In this document: positions 1 through 12,157 of the stretch, one piece after another | Layout: the number at the start of each line of letters is the position of its first letter | Numbering within the stretch: the stretch's first letter is position 1 | From: Methylococcales bacterium | Lineage (GTDB): Bacteria; Pseudomonadota; Gammaproteobacteria; Methylococcales; Methylomonadaceae | Length of the DNA stretch: 37,701 bases | Direction of reading: 5' to 3' | Assembly: GCA_009692395.1 (NCBI GenBank) | Contig: SHZG01000003.1 | Location: 1 to 37,701, forward strand | Notes under the pieces: model-generated | Database searches by the model: none | What the model was told of the DNA's origin: nothing | Seen by the model: the letters and a program-made list of their open reading frames with translations, nothing else | Made by a program: the position numbers and the translations under genes

Positions 1-1
1 G

Positions 2-121
2 GAATTCTTGCCGCCTTATTCACCTGACTTAAATCCTATTGAACACAAATGGGCGCAAGCTAAAGCACTTAGAAGAAAGAAAAACTGCTCCACTGATACA
101 CTGTTCTCTCAGCTCTTTTAA
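2..121 (+). mobile_element. IS630-family transposase, C-terminal fragment (5' end outside window)
   Basis: Frame 2 reads EFLPPYSPDLNPIEHKWAQAKALRRKKNCSTDTLFSQLF*, the typical C-terminal DDE-region motif of IS630 transposases. Confidence 0.85.
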
Positions 122-1380
122 ATCATTTTATTTTGCTTTGGCTATACTTACAAACCCGAAGAGTTACAAACGCAGTGGCTCAGAGTCATCAATGAAGAAA
201 TTAACAAAGCCGAGTTGCCACAAGCTAAAAAGTACAACATGACTCAGCCTTATTCAACTATCGCGGTCGCACCCGCATTAGGTAAACCTAGCGATGCTAA
301 AACAGCAGCGAAATATCCCAAAGGCGTATTGTACGAACTCATTAAAAGCCTGAATGAAAAAGTCAGACCTTTTATCAGCATTTATCACGACTTTGATGTG
401 GTCGGTCACTTTTACGGTGAATTCCTTAAATACACAGGCGGCGATAAGAAAGCGTTAGGCATTGTTTTAACACCGCGCCATATCACCGATTTATTCGCCC
501 AATTAGCCAACGTCAATAAATCTAGCACTGTGTTAGATATTTGTGCGGGGACAGGCGGTTTTTTAGTGTCGGCTATGTTTCACATGATGCGCCACGCGGT
601 CACAAAAGAAGAAAAAGACCGTATTAAACGTGATGGACTCATTGGTGTTGAACATTTGCCCAATATGTACGCACTCGCCGCCAGTAACATGATGTTACGC
701 GGTGATAGTAAAGCTAACTGGCACCAAGGCAGTTGTTTTGATTTAGGCATTGTCGAAGCTGTTAAAAAACATCAGTGCAATATTGGTTTACTTAACCCTC
801 CGTATTCTCAAAGCGATGACGCTTTACACGAATTGGTGTTTATCAGGCAAATGTTAGAGTGTCTTGAACCCAACAGTGTTGGCATTACCATTGTGCCGAT
901 GTCCTGCGCTATTTCACCCCATCCAATGCGTGAAGAACTCATGCGTTCGCATACCCTAGAAGCGGTGATGTCCATGCCGACCGAATTATTTTATCCAGTC
1001 GGTACAGTGCTTGCATCATGGTGTGGACAGCCCATAAACCTCATGCAGAAAGCGATAAAAAAACATGGTTTGGTTACTGGAAAGACGATGGTTTTGTTAA
1101 AACTAAACATCGGGGGCGTATTGACTTGCATCATCGCTGGGCGGCGACTCGTGACCGTTGGGTAGAAATGTTCAGAAATCGTGAAGTGCACGCGGGTGAA
1201 AGTGTGTTGCAAAAAGTGACTCATGAAGATGAATGGTGTGCTGAGGCTTATATGGAGACTGACTATTCTGCGATTGCTCAAGCGGATTTTGAACGTGAGG
1301 TCAAGAAATTTGCATGGTACAATTTGATGTTGAATATTCAAGAAAATACTGATGCAGACGAGGACAACAATGAGGCTTGA
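122..1380 (+). pseudogene. N-6 DNA methylase (type I/BcgI-like M subunit), 5'-truncated and frameshifted
   Basis: Motifs LDICAGTGGF and NPPYS. The same frame reads back to the IS630 stop codon with no proper N-terminus. The reading frame moves at ~1010 (GTG CT TGC ATC ATG) into ORF 1018-1380, consistent with a 1-bp loss. Confidence 0.8.
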
Positions 1381-2330
1381 TGAACTTTTTGATGTAAGCA
1401 ATGGTGTTGTTAGTTCTTGCTTAAAAATTTTAGAGCGTCATGAAACTGGAACTATTCCATTTATCAGACTTGCCAGTACACAAAGGCGGACTGTTGCAGG
1501 TTGGGTTAAAAGAGATTCTTTAAATGCAGAGAATATATATCCGAAAGAATCTCTTTTTGTTTCGACAAATGGTGAGGGAAGTCATAGTTATTCGTATGTT
1601 TCTCCGTTTGAATTTGTTCCTAACAGTGATGTAGCAGTCCTGACTCCGAAGCGTGAAATGTCACTTCAGGAAAAGATATACTTCGCACGCTGTATCACTA
1701 TGAATCGTTATCGGTTCTCTTACGGTCGTAAGCCAAAAGGCGAACGCCTTAAAAGAATCGAGTTGCCAGAAATAATTCCTGTGTGGGTGAACTCCACTGA
1801 CATTCAGGATTACACTAGCCACTTGGATTCAGTGACAAATGAAAAAATTGCTTTAGATACATCACAATGGCAGCCCTTTGAGTTTCAATCTTTATTTGAA
1901 ATTGAGCGTGGACGAGGCCCTAGACGTAAAGACCTAGACAGTAGTGGCTCTACGCCTTTTGTATCATCAAGCGACTCACATAATGGCGTGACAGGCATTA
2001 CATCAACACCCGCTTGTCATAAAGGTAACACTATAGGCGTTAATAGAAACGGCAGTGTAGGTGAAGCGTTTTATCAATCACTACCATTTTGCTCTACCGA
2101 AGATATCCACATTTTTAACGCTAAATTCCCGCTTAATCCTTATCTCGGCTTATTCTTCACAACGCTGATTCGCCGCGAAAAATACAGATTTAGCTATGGT
2201 CGAAAATGGGGGAATTGAACGCATGAAAAAATCAACAATACATCTGCCCGTCAAAACAGACGGCACACCCGACTGGGATTTTATGGAGCAGTACATTAAA
2301 TCCTTACCCTACAGCTCACAGATTGAGTAA
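1370..2330 (+). pseudogene. Restriction-modification specificity (TRD) subunit, frameshifted near 3' end
   Basis: Two repeats of the RYRFSYGRK / EKYRFSYGRKW type characteristic of target-recognition subunits. G5 run at 2208-2212; with G4 the frame continues WGIERMKKSTIHLPVKTDGTPDWDFMEQYIKSLPYSSQIE* to 2330. Confidence 0.7.
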
Positions 2331-2354
2331 TTATGCGCCTTACACCGCGTTGAC

Positions 2355-3491
2355 TCAGTCCGTTTGAATGAACTTTCCCAAAACACTATCCAAAAAATTC
2401 CAGCCTTTTTCTGAGCAGCGATAATAACCATCTTGCTGAATAATTAGCCCCTGTGTTAAACAGTCGGATAATGCGGGTTCTAGCGTATCAATCAATAAGC
2501 CTGTGGTGGCTTGGTAGTTTTCCAGCGTGAAGCCTTGTTTCAGGCGTAGATTATTCATGATAAATTCTAACGGTAGTTCGCTACTCATAACTATTTCACT
2601 GCTTCCATTGTTTTGTGGATTCTGTAAATACTGTTCTGGGCTTTTGGCTTTAAAACTGCGTGTAATTGATTGCGGTAGCTGGTGGCTGATTTTGCCGTGT
2701 GCGCCTGCGCCTATGCCTAAATAATCGCCGAATTGCCAGTAGTTGAGGTTATGTTGGCATTGTCGCCCTGTTTGACCGTAAGCTGATATTTCATATTGTG
2801 AATAACCACTTGCGGCTAGTTGCTGTTGACAGCGTTGCTGCATGGCAAAAATATGGTCGTCATTGGGCAGTTGTGGCGGAAATTTATGAAAATAGGTGTT
2901 GGGTTCTAGGGTGAGTTGATAAAAAGAAATGTGCGTGGGCTGTAAGTTGATGGCTTTATTGACATCATCTAGGCTATCAAAATGATCATCGGGTAAACCG
3001 AACATTAAGTCGATATTAAAATTATCAAAACCTGCTTGATGGGCAATTTCTGCGGCACGCTGGGCTTCACCTGCGGAATGTACGCGCCCTAATTTTTTTA
3101 ATAACGCTTCGTGAAAGGTTTGTATGCCGATGGATAGGCGATTAATGCCTAAAGCGCGATAGTCGGCAAATTTTTGGCTTTCAAAGGTACTGGGATTGGC
3201 TTCTAAGGTGATTTCTATATTTTCTTTTAACGTGACTTGCTGTTCTACACCTCGCAGTAAACGATTAAGCGATTCAGGTGAAAATAAGCTAGGTGTGCCG
3301 CCACCAATAAAAATACTGCTGATAGGACGAGTAATCTGATAGCGTTGTAAATCAGCGGCTAAATCAATCAGTAAAGCATCAATATAACGCGCTTCGGGGG
3401 TGTCGGTTTTTATGGCGTGAGAATTAAAGTCGCAATAAGGACATTTTTTAATGCACCAAGGAATGTGGATATAGAGGCTAAGTGGCGGCAA
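2355..3491 (-). CDS. hemW: Radical SAM heme chaperone HemW
   Basis: LYIHIPWCIKKCPYCDFNSH, CX3CX2C radical SAM motif with HemW-type N-terminus; GGGTPSLF. Confidence 0.93.
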   Translation of the reverse strand: MPPLSLYIHIPWCIKKCPYCDFNSHAIKTDTPEARYIDALLIDLAADLQRYQITRPISSIFIGGGTPSLFSPESLNRLLRGVEQQVTLKENIEITLEANPSTFESQKFADYRALGINRLSIGIQTFHEALLKKLGRVHSAGEAQRAAEIAHQAGFDNFNIDLMFGLPDDHFDSLDDVNKAINLQPTHISFYQLTLEPNTYFHKFPPQLPNDDHIFAMQQRCQQQLAASGYSQYEISAYGQTGRQCQHNLNYWQFGDYLGIGAGAHGKISHQLPQSITRSFKAKSPEQYLQNPQNNGSSEIVMSSELPLEFIMNNLRLKQGFTLENYQATTGLLIDTLEPALSDCLTQGLIIQQDGYYRCSEKGWNFLDSVLGKFIQTD

Positions 3492-3551
3492 GGGAGAGGT
3501 GTTTTAATAGGTTGGAGGGTGTAAGTGTGAATCACTATTCACCTGTAAAAC

Positions 3552-3575
3552 GGTGGGCAAAAAAACCTGCCCACC
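3552..3575. terminator. Hairpin between ppiD and hemW (terminator-like or repeat)
   Basis: GGTGGGCA-aaaaaacc-TGCCCACC, perfect 8-bp arms, intergenic. Confidence 0.5.
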
Positions 3576-3587
3576 CTATATGATGTG

Positions 3588-5474
3588 TTACTGCGCTGCT
3601 TGTTCCAGAAGTTGAGCCTTCGGCGTTAGTGTTATATCGGCACTGGACTGTAAGCTGTTGACTACTGTGTTAAATTCAGCTTGACCAAATGCGTGGGCAA
3701 TGTTCTTTTTTGCCAGTTCTAGTTTTTTCTTATCATCGTCACTCATGATGCCAGTGGTTACTTTTGTGACACTGATAATCACTTGTTCACCTGTCGGTAA
3801 TGGCACGACAACAACACTGGCTTTATCACCTACGGGTTTAGCCGCTTTGAAAACAGCATCGGCTAATGGTGCGGGTAACTGAGGTTTGTTACGCGATAAT
3901 CCTGTGACTTTTTTGATATTCAGCTTTTGTTCAGTGGCGATAGCTTGCATAGATTCGCCCGCTTGTAAGCGGGTAGCGATTTGTTTTGCTTGGGTAACAG
4001 CCAGTAACTTGGCTTTATCCGCTAATAACGCCGCTATGATGTCTGTTTTAACGGCATTCAAATCACGCGCAGTGGCTTCTTTATGCTCTAGTTGGCGTAA
4101 TACCACTAAACGATCCGAGCCTAGTTCAATAGGCGTGCTGTTGTTACCTTGTAAGACTTCTTCAGAAAATGCTACGCCGCGTATTTTATCTTCTGCGGCA
4201 ATACCTTCACCTTTGTCTTTAGTAAACAAGGTTGATTTCTGAACTGTTAGCCCTAAAGTGTCCGCGACCGCTTGTAGACTGTCAGGATGTTCAAAGCTCA
4301 TGGCGGTTAAGGTTTCACCTGATTCATAAAATCCAGTTTCTGCTTGCGCTTTTTGATAGGCTTTGGTGACTTCCTCTTTAAGGCTATCAAATGGCTTAAC
4401 ATCGCCTGCAACTAATTCAGTAACAGTGATTAGATGGTAGCCAAATTTTGATTTAACTGGATTGGATACGTCATTTAATTTTAAGGTAGTCGCTGCATCT
4501 TCAAGCGGTTTTTCCAGTGATCCCGCCGTAAATAAGCCTAAATCACCGCCTGTTTTCGCTGTTAATTTATCGTCAGAGACTGCTTTTGCAACAGTCGCAA
4601 AGTCTTTAGTGGCTAAGTCTTGTTTTGCTTTCAATGCTTTTTCTAAAGCCGTTTTATCATCGATTTTGTCATTGACTATGAATAAAATATGGCTGATTTT
4701 TCGACGTTCTGGCGTAGTGTATGAATCTTTTTGCTCATCATAAAACGTTTTTAATTTTTCATCCGTGACAGTTACTTTTTTAGCTAGCTCAGTTAGCGAT
4801 AATTCGACATATTCAACAGACAGCTGTTCGGGTATTTGGTATTGCGCTTGATGCTGTTGATAATAGCTGGCAATGTCTGCTTCTGAGGGTTGCTCGGTTA
4901 ATACAGGGATTGCTACCGTTATGGTGTCAACATCACGCTGTTGATTTTGAATTTTAAAAAAGTTGTCAACATCGTAGTCTGTGGCAAAACTGCTATTGAC
5001 AATACCGCCCTGAAACTGCTCCATAGTCAACGCGTTTTTAATGCGGTTACCAAACTCATTGGCTGTCATTTTTTGTGAGTTTAATAGGGCTTTATATTGC
5101 CCATCATTAAATTTGCCATTCACTTGAAAGTAGGGCAATGTTTTAATGAACTCACGCGTGTCATTATCAGTGGCAACAAGACCTTGTTTACGCACATATT
5201 GTAATAACACTTCATCGCTGATTAGTTTTTCTAAGGCTTGACCTTTTAAACTTTGTTCATCAATACTCATACCCTGAAATTGCTGGCTATACTGCTCGTA
5301 GGCTTTATTGACATCCTGCTGATAAAAAGTTTTATCACCTACTGAAGCAACACCTGCTTCTTTGCTACTATCTGTGTAATTATTGATACCCCATAAGCCA
5401 AAGGCTACACACATACCAATCAACATAACCTGCGCGAAAATACCATGCGCTTTATCTCTAATTTTTGTCAGCAT
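3588..5474 (-). CDS. ppiD: Peptidyl-prolyl cis-trans isomerase PpiD (SurA_N-type, membrane anchored)
   Basis: N-terminal MLTKIRDKAHGIFAQVMLIGMCVAFGLWGI membrane anchor; parvulin-type domain RRKISHILF...GGDLGLF; position next to hupB/lon. Confidence 0.92.
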   Translation of the reverse strand: MLTKIRDKAHGIFAQVMLIGMCVAFGLWGINNYTDSSKEAGVASVGDKTFYQQDVNKAYEQYSQQFQGMSIDEQSLKGQALEKLISDEVLLQYVRKQGLVATDNDTREFIKTLPYFQVNGKFNDGQYKALLNSQKMTANEFGNRIKNALTMEQFQGGIVNSSFATDYDVDNFFKIQNQQRDVDTITVAIPVLTEQPSEADIASYYQQHQAQYQIPEQLSVEYVELSLTELAKKVTVTDEKLKTFYDEQKDSYTTPERRKISHILFIVNDKIDDKTALEKALKAKQDLATKDFATVAKAVSDDKLTAKTGGDLGLFTAGSLEKPLEDAATTLKLNDVSNPVKSKFGYHLITVTELVAGDVKPFDSLKEEVTKAYQKAQAETGFYESGETLTAMSFEHPDSLQAVADTLGLTVQKSTLFTKDKGEGIAAEDKIRGVAFSEEVLQGNNSTPIELGSDRLVVLRQLEHKEATARDLNAVKTDIIAALLADKAKLLAVTQAKQIATRLQAGESMQAIATEQKLNIKKVTGLSRNKPQLPAPLADAVFKAAKPVGDKASVVVVPLPTGEQVIISVTKVTTGIMSDDDKKKLELAKKNIAHAFGQAEFNTVVNSLQSSADITLTPKAQLLEQAAQ

Positions 5475-5505
5475 AACGCTCTACCTGAAATGGTGTGATT
5501 CTAAG

Positions 5506-5546
5506 CAAAAAAAAACCCCGAACCAGACGGCTCGGGGCTTTTTTGA
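5506..5546 (-). terminator. Rho-independent terminator after hupB/tRNA-Val/tRNA-Asp
   Basis: ACCCCGA-accagacggc-TCGGGGC stem with poly-T on the minus strand. Confidence 0.8.
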
Positions 5547-5548
5547 TT

Positions 5549-5625
5549 TGGCGGAGTGGACGGGACTCGAACCCGCGACCACCGGCGTGACAGGCCGGTA
5601 TTCTAACCAACTGAACTACCACTCC
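5549..5625 (-). tRNA. tRNA-Asp (GTC)
   Basis: Reverse complement GGAGTGGTAGTTCAGTTGGTTAGAATACCGGCCTGTCACGCCGGTGGTCGCGGGTTCGAGTCCCGTCCACTCCGCCA; cloverleaf with encoded CCA. Confidence 0.97.
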
Positions 5626-5631
5626 AAAGTC

Positions 5632-5707
5632 TGGTGGGTGCTGAGGGGATCGAACCCCCGACATTCGCCTTGTAAGGGCGACGCTCTCCCAGCTGAGCTA
5701 AGCACCC
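5632..5707 (-). tRNA. tRNA-Val (TAC)
   Basis: Reverse complement GGGTGCTTAGCTCAGCTGGGAGAGCGTCGCCCTTACAAGGCGAATGTCGGGGGTTCGATCCCCTCAGCACCCACCA; anticodon TAC. Confidence 0.97.
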
Positions 5708-5720
5708 GACTAAAGAAAGA

Positions 5721-5993
5721 CTAGTTTACAGCATCTTTTAAACTTTTACCAGCTTTAAATGCAGGAATTGTTGCTGCTTTGATAGTTATTTCGTCACCAG
5801 TCTGTGGATTACGACCTTTACGCTCTGCTCTTTCTTTAACAGAGAACGTACCAAAGCCGACTAAAGCAACAGAATCACCTGCATTTAAAGCCGTGGTTAC
5901 TGCACTCAGAAAACCATCTAACGCGCTTCCAGCATCTACTTTTGTTAAGCCAGATGATGCAGCTATTGCATCAATCAGTTGTGATTTATTCAT
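5721..5993 (-). CDS. hupB: DNA-binding protein HU-beta
   Basis: [29 protein letters not shown]...[31 protein letters not shown], canonical HU. Confidence 0.95.
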   Translation of the reverse strand: MNKSQLIDAIAASSGLTKVDAGSALDGFLSAVTTALNAGDSVALVGFGTFSVKERAERKGRNPQTGDEITIKAATIPAFKAGKSLKDAVN

Positions 5994-6179
5994 TTTTCCC
6001 CCTTAGGAAACAATTTTGTAGTTATTTACAAGCCCTGTGTGTTGATGCGCCTGTACCTGTACAATCTCAGGCAACACAATAAACGCTGGCATTTATATCA
6101 ATAGCGGTTGCATAGTGTCAAGTTTTAAAATCCCTAGAGACCTTGATTCTTGCGGTTTTACGCAAGTTACAACCGCTTT

Positions 6180-8597
6180 TTAGTGTGCCAAAAGTGGCTG
6201 GTTTTTTGTTTTAACAAGATCAGCGTCATTTTTTACTTGTTCTTTGGTGTCTTTTTTTGCTACGGGAACAGGCATATATTGCAAGGCGACTTCTAACACT
6301 TCATCTATCCAATGCACGGGTCTTATGTCTAGGTTTTGTTTAATATTTTCGGGTATTTCCACGAGGTCTTTCGCATTTTCTGCGGGAATCAATACCGTAG
6401 TGATACCGCCACGATGTGCTGCTAACAGCTTTTCTTTTAAACCACCGATAGGCAATACTTCACCACGCAAGGTGATTTCGCCTGTCATAGCGACATTGGC
6501 ACGCACAGGTATTTTAGTTAATGCGGAAATAATCGCCGTACACATACCTATACCCGCGCTAGGGCCGTCTTTAGGGGTTGCACCTTCGGGTACATGGACG
6601 TGGATGTCATTCTCTTGAAATACTTTATTATCAATACCCAAAATTTCTGAACGACTTCTGACTACGGTCATGGCCGCTTCAATAGATTCTTTCATTACAT
6701 CGCCCAGCTTACCTGTCGCCGAATGCTTGCCTTTACCTGGAATAACCGCTGTTTCGATGGTCAACAATTCACCTCCGACTTCAGTCCACGCTAAGCCTGT
6801 GACTTGTCCAATTTGATCTTGCTCTTCGGCTAAGCCATAGCTAAAACGTCTAATGCCTAAATAGTCTGATAAATTCTCTGGCGTAATCAGCACTTTTTCT
6901 TTTCTAGGTTTTAACAATAAATCTTTGACGACTTTACGACAAAGTTTAGAAATATCGCGTTCCAAATTACGCACACCCGCTTCACGCGAGTAATAGCGAA
7001 TCATATCTCTGACAACGGCTTCGGATATGTCTATTTCGCGTTCTTTCAGCCCGTTATTTTTAATTTGTTTAGGAATTAAATAGTGTAAGGCGATATTGAT
7101 TTTTTCATCTTCGGTATAACCTGCCAGACGAATCACTTCCATTCTGTCCAATAGGGCAGGGGGGATATTCATGGTGTTAGCGGTTGCCACAAACATGACA
7201 TCGGATAAATCAAAATCGACTTCTAAATAATGATCTGAGAAGGTATGGTTTTGTTCAGGATCTAACACCTCTAATAATGCAGAGGCAGGATCACCACGAA
7301 AATCCGCCGCCATTTTGTCGATTTCATCGAGTAAAAACATCGGATTACGGGTTTTTATTTTCGCTAAATTCTGCAAAATCTTCCCAGGCATAGAACCAAT
7401 GTAAGTGCGTCTATGACCACGAATTTCCGCTTCATCACGCACACCGCCTAATGCCATACGCACATAGCTACGATTAGTTGCCCGTGCAATTGATTCACCT
7501 AAGGAGGTTTTACCCACACCTGGAGGCCCTACTAAGCACAAAATAGGACCTTTCAACTGTTTGACGCGTTGATGGACGGCGAGGTATTCCAAAATACGTT
7601 CTTTCACTTTTTCTAAGCCGTAATGCTCAGTTTCCAACACTTGTTCGGCGATTTTTAAATCATGGCGCACTTTAGTTTTTTTCTTCCACGGTACGTTGAC
7701 CATCCAGTCAATATAATTGCGCACTACCGTGGCTTCCGCTGACATTGGCGACATCATTTTAAGTTTATTAAGCTCAGCGTCTGCTTTAGTTTTCGCCTCC
7801 TTAGACATTCCAGCTTCGGCGATTTTTTTGGCTAACTCTTCAATTTCATTCGGCACATCTTCCATTTCGCCCAATTCTTTTTGAATCGCCTTCATTTGTT
7901 CATTCAAATAATATTCGCGCTGATTTTTTTCCATTTGCTGTTTAACACGCACACGGATTTTTTTCTCTATTTCCAGTAGGTCTATCTCCCCCTCCATCAG
8001 CGTCATTAAACGCTCCAGACGCTTTTCAACGTCCGTAGTTTCGAGAACTATCTGCTTATCCTGCACTTTTAAATTCATGTGTGCGGCGATGGTATCAGCG
8101 AGTCGGCTAGGATCATCAATACCCGCTAAAGAAATCAGCACTTCGGGTGGGATTTTATTGTTCAGCTTAACGTATTGTTCAAATGAGCTGATGACCGTGC
8201 GTTGCAAAACATCTTGTGCTGGCTCAGATAAAGTTGAAATATCATTAAGTGGTGCAATAACCGCTGAAAAAAAGCTATCGGTTGCTTGATAGTGCAGCAC
8301 TTCACAACGCTCGCTACCCTCTACTAATACTTTAACCGTACCATCAGGTAATTTCAGTAATTGTAGGACATTGGCAAGCGTACCAATCTGATAAAGATCG
8401 CTCGCATCGGGGTCATCAACCTCGGCATCTTTTTGTGCCACCAACAACACTTGTTTGTTGTCTTTCATAGCGGCTTCTAAAGCGTCTATTGATTTTTCTC
8501 TGCCGACAAATAAAGGAATAACCATGTGTGGATACACCACTACATCTCTCAGCGGCAAAACTGGAATTAATACGTCTGTTGTTTTATGAGTTTCCAC
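6180..8597 (-). CDS. lon: ATP-dependent protease Lon (start likely GTG at 8597; ORF track begins at 8615)
   Basis: [20 protein letters not shown] Walker [16 protein letters not shown] catalytic Ser; alignment-like start [25 protein letters not shown]. Confidence 0.95.
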   Translation of the reverse strand: METHKTTDVLIPVLPLRDVVVYPHMVIPLFVGREKSIDALEAAMKDNKQVLLVAQKDAEVDDPDASDLYQIGTLANVLQLLKLPDGTVKVLVEGSERCEVLHYQATDSFFSAVIAPLNDISTLSEPAQDVLQRTVISSFEQYVKLNNKIPPEVLISLAGIDDPSRLADTIAAHMNLKVQDKQIVLETTDVEKRLERLMTLMEGEIDLLEIEKKIRVRVKQQMEKNQREYYLNEQMKAIQKELGEMEDVPNEIEELAKKIAEAGMSKEAKTKADAELNKLKMMSPMSAEATVVRNYIDWMVNVPWKKKTKVRHDLKIAEQVLETEHYGLEKVKERILEYLAVHQRVKQLKGPILCLVGPPGVGKTSLGESIARATNRSYVRMALGGVRDEAEIRGHRRTYIGSMPGKILQNLAKIKTRNPMFLLDEIDKMAADFRGDPASALLEVLDPEQNHTFSDHYLEVDFDLSDVMFVATANTMNIPPALLDRMEVIRLAGYTEDEKINIALHYLIPKQIKNNGLKEREIDISEAVVRDMIRYYSREAGVRNLERDISKLCRKVVKDLLLKPRKEKVLITPENLSDYLGIRRFSYGLAEEQDQIGQVTGLAWTEVGGELLTIETAVIPGKGKHSATGKLGDVMKESIEAAMTVVRSRSEILGIDNKVFQENDIHVHVPEGATPKDGPSAGIGMCTAIISALTKIPVRANVAMTGEITLRGEVLPIGGLKEKLLAAHRGGITTVLIPAENAKDLVEIPENIKQNLDIRPVHWIDEVLEVALQYMPVPVAKKDTKEQVKNDADLVKTKNQPLLAH

Positions 8598-8632
8598 AAA
8601 GAATACCTGTAACACAATTTAAGGATGTGACG

Positions 8633-8660
8633 ATTATGAGGGCGGTGTGTGAAATAGCAA
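8633..8660 (-). promoter_or_regulatory. Putative promoter of lon
   Basis: Minus strand TTGCTA-16-CATAAT; the same stretch (CTTGCTA...CCCTCATAA) loosely resembles a sigma-32 site. Confidence 0.3.
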
Positions 8661-8692
8661 GGTGAAACGCTAATTTTGTGATTGTTAAAGGC

Positions 8693-8731
8693 AAAAAAAA
8701 GGAGCTTTCGTAAAAAAGCTCCCTTTTTCTG
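8693..8731 (-). terminator. Terminator downstream of clpX
   Basis: GGAGCTTT-cgtaa-AAAAGCTCC hairpin flanked by poly-A on the plus strand (poly-U on the minus-strand RNA). Confidence 0.75.
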
Positions 8732-8748
8732 TGACCTAGTCAGTTCTG

Positions 8749-10020
8749 TTAAGAGTCAGACGCGGCTTTTTTCTGTTCCGTTTCATAAACCAACAGCGGT
8801 TCAGACTTGCCTAAAATAACGCTTTCATCAACCACGACTTTGGAGATATTAGTGTCCGAGGGCAATTCGTACATAGTATTGAGCAACACATTTTCAATAA
8901 TAGTGCGTAATCCTCTCGCGCCTGTTTTCCGTTCCATTGCTTTTTTAGCAATCGCGCTTAAAGAATCTTCGCGAAATTCTAGTTCCGCGCCTTCCATTGC
9001 AAACAAGTGTTGATATTGTTTGATCAGGGCGTTTTTAGGCGCGGTTAGAATTTGGATGAACGCTTGTTCGTCCAGCTCTTCTAAGGTCGCAACAATCGGC
9101 AATCTGCCGACAAATTCAGGAATCAAACCGTATTTAATTAAATCTTCTGATTCGACTTCGGCAAATAATTGCCCGACATTTTTACGTTTATCTTTGGTTT
9201 TGACTTCCGCAGAAAAGCCAATGCCGCCTTTTTCAGAACGCGCTTTAATGACTTTATCTAAACCAGCAAATGCGCCGCCAACAATAAATAGAATATTAGC
9301 GGTGTTGACTTGTACAAACTCTTGATTAGGGTGTTTACGTCCACCCTGTGGGGGTACGGAGGCAATTGTACCTTCTATCAATTTCAATAAGGCTTGTTGT
9401 ACGCCTTCGCCAGATACATCACGGGTAATTGACGTGTTTTCCGATTTGCGCGAAATTTTGTCGATTTCATCAATATAGACTATGCCAGTTTCTGCTTTTT
9501 CGACATCGTAATCACATTTTTGCAGAATTTTTTGAATGATGTTTTCTACATCTTCACCGACATAACCTGCCTCAGTCAGTGTAGTGGCATCGGCAATAGT
9601 AAACGGCACATTCAGCAAGCGGGCGAGGGTTTCAGCTAATAAGGTTTTACCTGATCCTGTCGGCCCTATTAACAAAATATTACTTTTTGTCAATTCGACG
9701 CTGTCTTTTTTAGACTTACTGCGCAAGCGTTTGTAGTGATTATAAACAGCGACCGCTAAAATCTTTTTCGCGCGATCTTGCCCGATAATATACGCATCGA
9801 GTTCTTCTTTTATTTCTTTTGGTTTAGGTAACGAGTGTTCACCAAGAGTAGAAGACTCATCTTGTAATTCATCTTTAATGATGTCGTTACACAATTCTAC
9901 ACATTCATCACACACATAAACCGACGGCCCAGCAATGAGCTTTCTGACTTCATGCTGACTTTTACCGCAAAACGAACAATAAAGCAGTTTATCGTCGTCT
10001 TTGCTGTTTTTATCACTCAT
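8749..10020 (-). CDS. clpX: ATP-dependent Clp protease ATP-binding subunit ClpX
   Basis: [18 protein letters not shown] zinc finger; [18 protein letters not shown]. Confidence 0.96.
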   Translation of the reverse strand: MSDKNSKDDDKLLYCSFCGKSQHEVRKLIAGPSVYVCDECVELCNDIIKDELQDESSTLGEHSLPKPKEIKEELDAYIIGQDRAKKILAVAVYNHYKRLRSKSKKDSVELTKSNILLIGPTGSGKTLLAETLARLLNVPFTIADATTLTEAGYVGEDVENIIQKILQKCDYDVEKAETGIVYIDEIDKISRKSENTSITRDVSGEGVQQALLKLIEGTIASVPPQGGRKHPNQEFVQVNTANILFIVGGAFAGLDKVIKARSEKGGIGFSAEVKTKDKRKNVGQLFAEVESEDLIKYGLIPEFVGRLPIVATLEELDEQAFIQILTAPKNALIKQYQHLFAMEGAELEFREDSLSAIAKKAMERKTGARGLRTIIENVLLNTMYELPSDTNISKVVVDESVILGKSEPLLVYETEQKKAASDS

Positions 10021-10094
10021 AACTCGCCCTCTGAAAACATCAATAACGCTGTTTTTACTTTCGACAAAACCATGCGCATTAAACTATTAACCAT

Positions 10095-10742
10095 TTACAA
10101 TTCAGAATTTACCGCTCTGCTCGACAAGACTTGATCAATCAAACCGTAAGCAACGCCATCTTCAGCACTTAAGAAATTATCTCTGTCAGTGTCTTGTTGG
10201 ACTTTTTCTATGGGTTGACCTGTATGGTGCGCTAAAATTTTATTTAATTTATCTCTAATCAATAAAATTTCTCTGGCATGAATATCAAAATCAGAGGCTT
10301 GACCTTGAAAACCACCTAAAGGCTGATGAATCATCATTCTTGAATGCGGCAAGCAATAACGTTTACCCGCTGCGCCGCCTGTCAATAATAACGCGCCCAT
10401 ACTGGCAGCCTGCCCGATACATAAAGTGCTAACGTCGGGTTTAATAAACTGCATGGTGTCATAAATTGACATCCCAGCCGTCACTGAACCACCGGGTGAG
10501 TTTATGTATAAATGTATGTCTTTATCAGGATTTTCTGATTCTAAAAACAACAGTTGCGCGACGACCAGATTAGCCATGTAATCTTCAACTTGACCGACCA
10601 GAAAAATAATCCGCTCTTTCAGTAAGCGTGAATAAATATCAAATGAACGCTCGCCTCTGGCAGTTTGCTCAATAACGATAGGCACTAAGCCGCCTGCCGC
10701 TTCTAAAGCTCTGGCCTGATTCATGGTATGTTGGTTATACAT
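10095..10742 (-). CDS. clpP: ATP-dependent Clp protease proteolytic subunit ClpP
   Basis: [11 protein letters not shown] (Ser), [10 protein letters not shown] (His); adjacent to clpX. Confidence 0.96.
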   Translation of the reverse strand: MYNQHTMNQARALEAAGGLVPIVIEQTARGERSFDIYSRLLKERIIFLVGQVEDYMANLVVAQLLFLESENPDKDIHLYINSPGGSVTAGMSIYDTMQFIKPDVSTLCIGQAASMGALLLTGGAAGKRYCLPHSRMMIHQPLGGFQGQASDFDIHAREILLIRDKLNKILAHHTGQPIEKVQQDTDRDNFLSAEDGVAYGLIDQVLSSRAVNSEL

Positions 10743-10750
10743 AAAAATCC

Positions 10751-12052
10751 TTACTGTTGTGGTCTATCCATGACTTCACTAAAACTAATGGCAGCATCAG
10801 ATACTTTCGCTTGTGCAACCAGCCATTCAACCACTTGATCTTCTAACACCATTTGTTGGACATCATGTAAACGTTTTTCATCGGCATAATACCAAGTGAC
10901 CACGTCTTCTGGATGTTCATAACTTTTTGCCAATTCTTCAATTGTCTCAAGCACTTTATCGTTGTTAATTTCAACGGCATTTTTTTGAATAATTTCGCCT
11001 AAAATCAAGCCCAGTGCGACACGACGTTTGGCTTGTTCTTCAAACGCGTCTCTAGGCAACTGCCACTCTTCTGGCTTCATTTTCTGTCTTTTAGCCGATT
11101 CTATGTAGGGTTGCATCAATCGTTCGACTTCTTCATCAATTAACGAAGTAGGGATAGGGATGGGGAATTTTTCATACAGCGCGTCCATGACGGCATTTTT
11201 TAATTTGCCACGCAACACTTGTTTTAATTCGCGACTCAGATTATCTGCAACATCTGCCCGGAAAGCATCGACAGTGCCGTCTTCAACACCGTAGGCTTTA
11301 ATGAAGTCAGCATCAATTTCGGGCAAATTCGCTTCTTCAATTTTAATGACTGCAATCTCAAACTGAGCAATTTTTCCTGCCAGTTCCGCATTGCCATAGT
11401 CTTCTGGAAACGTTATTTCAAAGGTTTTAGTCGCGCCTACTTCAAGACCAAGCATTTGATCTTCAAAACCAGGAATCATTTTATTCGCGCCGATTTCAAC
11501 GATAAAATTTTCTATCGTACCGTTGGTAAAATTGGTTTCTTCACAAACTCCTGAAAGATTAATCGTAACCTGATCCTGTGCTTGAACAGCACGCTCAACA
11601 ACAGTCCATTCTTTTTTCTGCTCTCTTAGCTTTTCAATGATGTTATCGACATCAACATCACCCACTGCTGCGACAGGGCGAGCAACTTCAAGTTGATCCA
11701 TGCCATCTAACACGATTTCTGGATACACTTCAAAAACTGCTGTGTAAGCAAAACCGTTGGCATCATCAGTGTGCTGAATATGCGGATAGCCAGCGGGTCT
11801 TAAGGACTCACTTTGCAACGCTTCATAATAAGTAGATTGAATCAAATCGCCCGTAATTTCACCACGGACTTTTTCACCATACATTTTCGCAACGACCTGT
11901 TGAGGTACTTTACCTGGGCGAAAACCGTGAATTTTAACTTCGCGAGCCAATGTTTTTAACCGGTCGGTCATTTTTTCCTGAACGACAGATTCAGGGACGC
12001 TAACAGTCATTTTTCTGCTTAATTCAGATGTCTTCTCGACAGAAACTTGCAT
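10751..12052 (-). CDS. tig: Trigger factor
   Basis: [20 protein letters not shown]...[12 protein letters not shown] ribosome-binding signature; tig-clpP-clpX-lon order. Confidence 0.96.
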   Translation of the reverse strand: MQVSVEKTSELSRKMTVSVPESVVQEKMTDRLKTLAREVKIHGFRPGKVPQQVVAKMYGEKVRGEITGDLIQSTYYEALQSESLRPAGYPHIQHTDDANGFAYTAVFEVYPEIVLDGMDQLEVARPVAAVGDVDVDNIIEKLREQKKEWTVVERAVQAQDQVTINLSGVCEETNFTNGTIENFIVEIGANKMIPGFEDQMLGLEVGATKTFEITFPEDYGNAELAGKIAQFEIAVIKIEEANLPEIDADFIKAYGVEDGTVDAFRADVADNLSRELKQVLRGKLKNAVMDALYEKFPIPIPTSLIDEEVERLMQPYIESAKRQKMKPEEWQLPRDAFEEQAKRRVALGLILGEIIQKNAVEINNDKVLETIEELAKSYEHPEDVVTWYYADEKRLHDVQQMVLEDQVVEWLVAQAKVSDAAISFSEVMDRPQQ

Positions 12053-12118
12053 TGATTTACCTCACACACAATAAATAAGAATTTTTGAATGCCAGCAGGA
12101 TGGTGGCTTGAAAGAGTA

Positions 12119-12146
12119 AAAGGCTCTCGATGCGTCGAGAGCCTTT
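12119..12146 (-). terminator. Hairpin after tRNA-Leu
   Basis: AAAGGCTCTCGA-tgcg-TCGAGAGCCTTT perfect 12-bp stem, just 3' of tRNA-Leu on the minus strand. Confidence 0.8.
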
Positions 12147-12157
12147 ATATATTTGGG

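Noticed and set aside
5383-5724. 113-aa plus-strand ORF (...[56 protein letters not shown]) and opposing 68-aa ORF 5458-5664
   Set aside because: They are translations across tRNA-Asp and tRNA-Val; the peptide is a well-known spurious tRNA-derived ORF.
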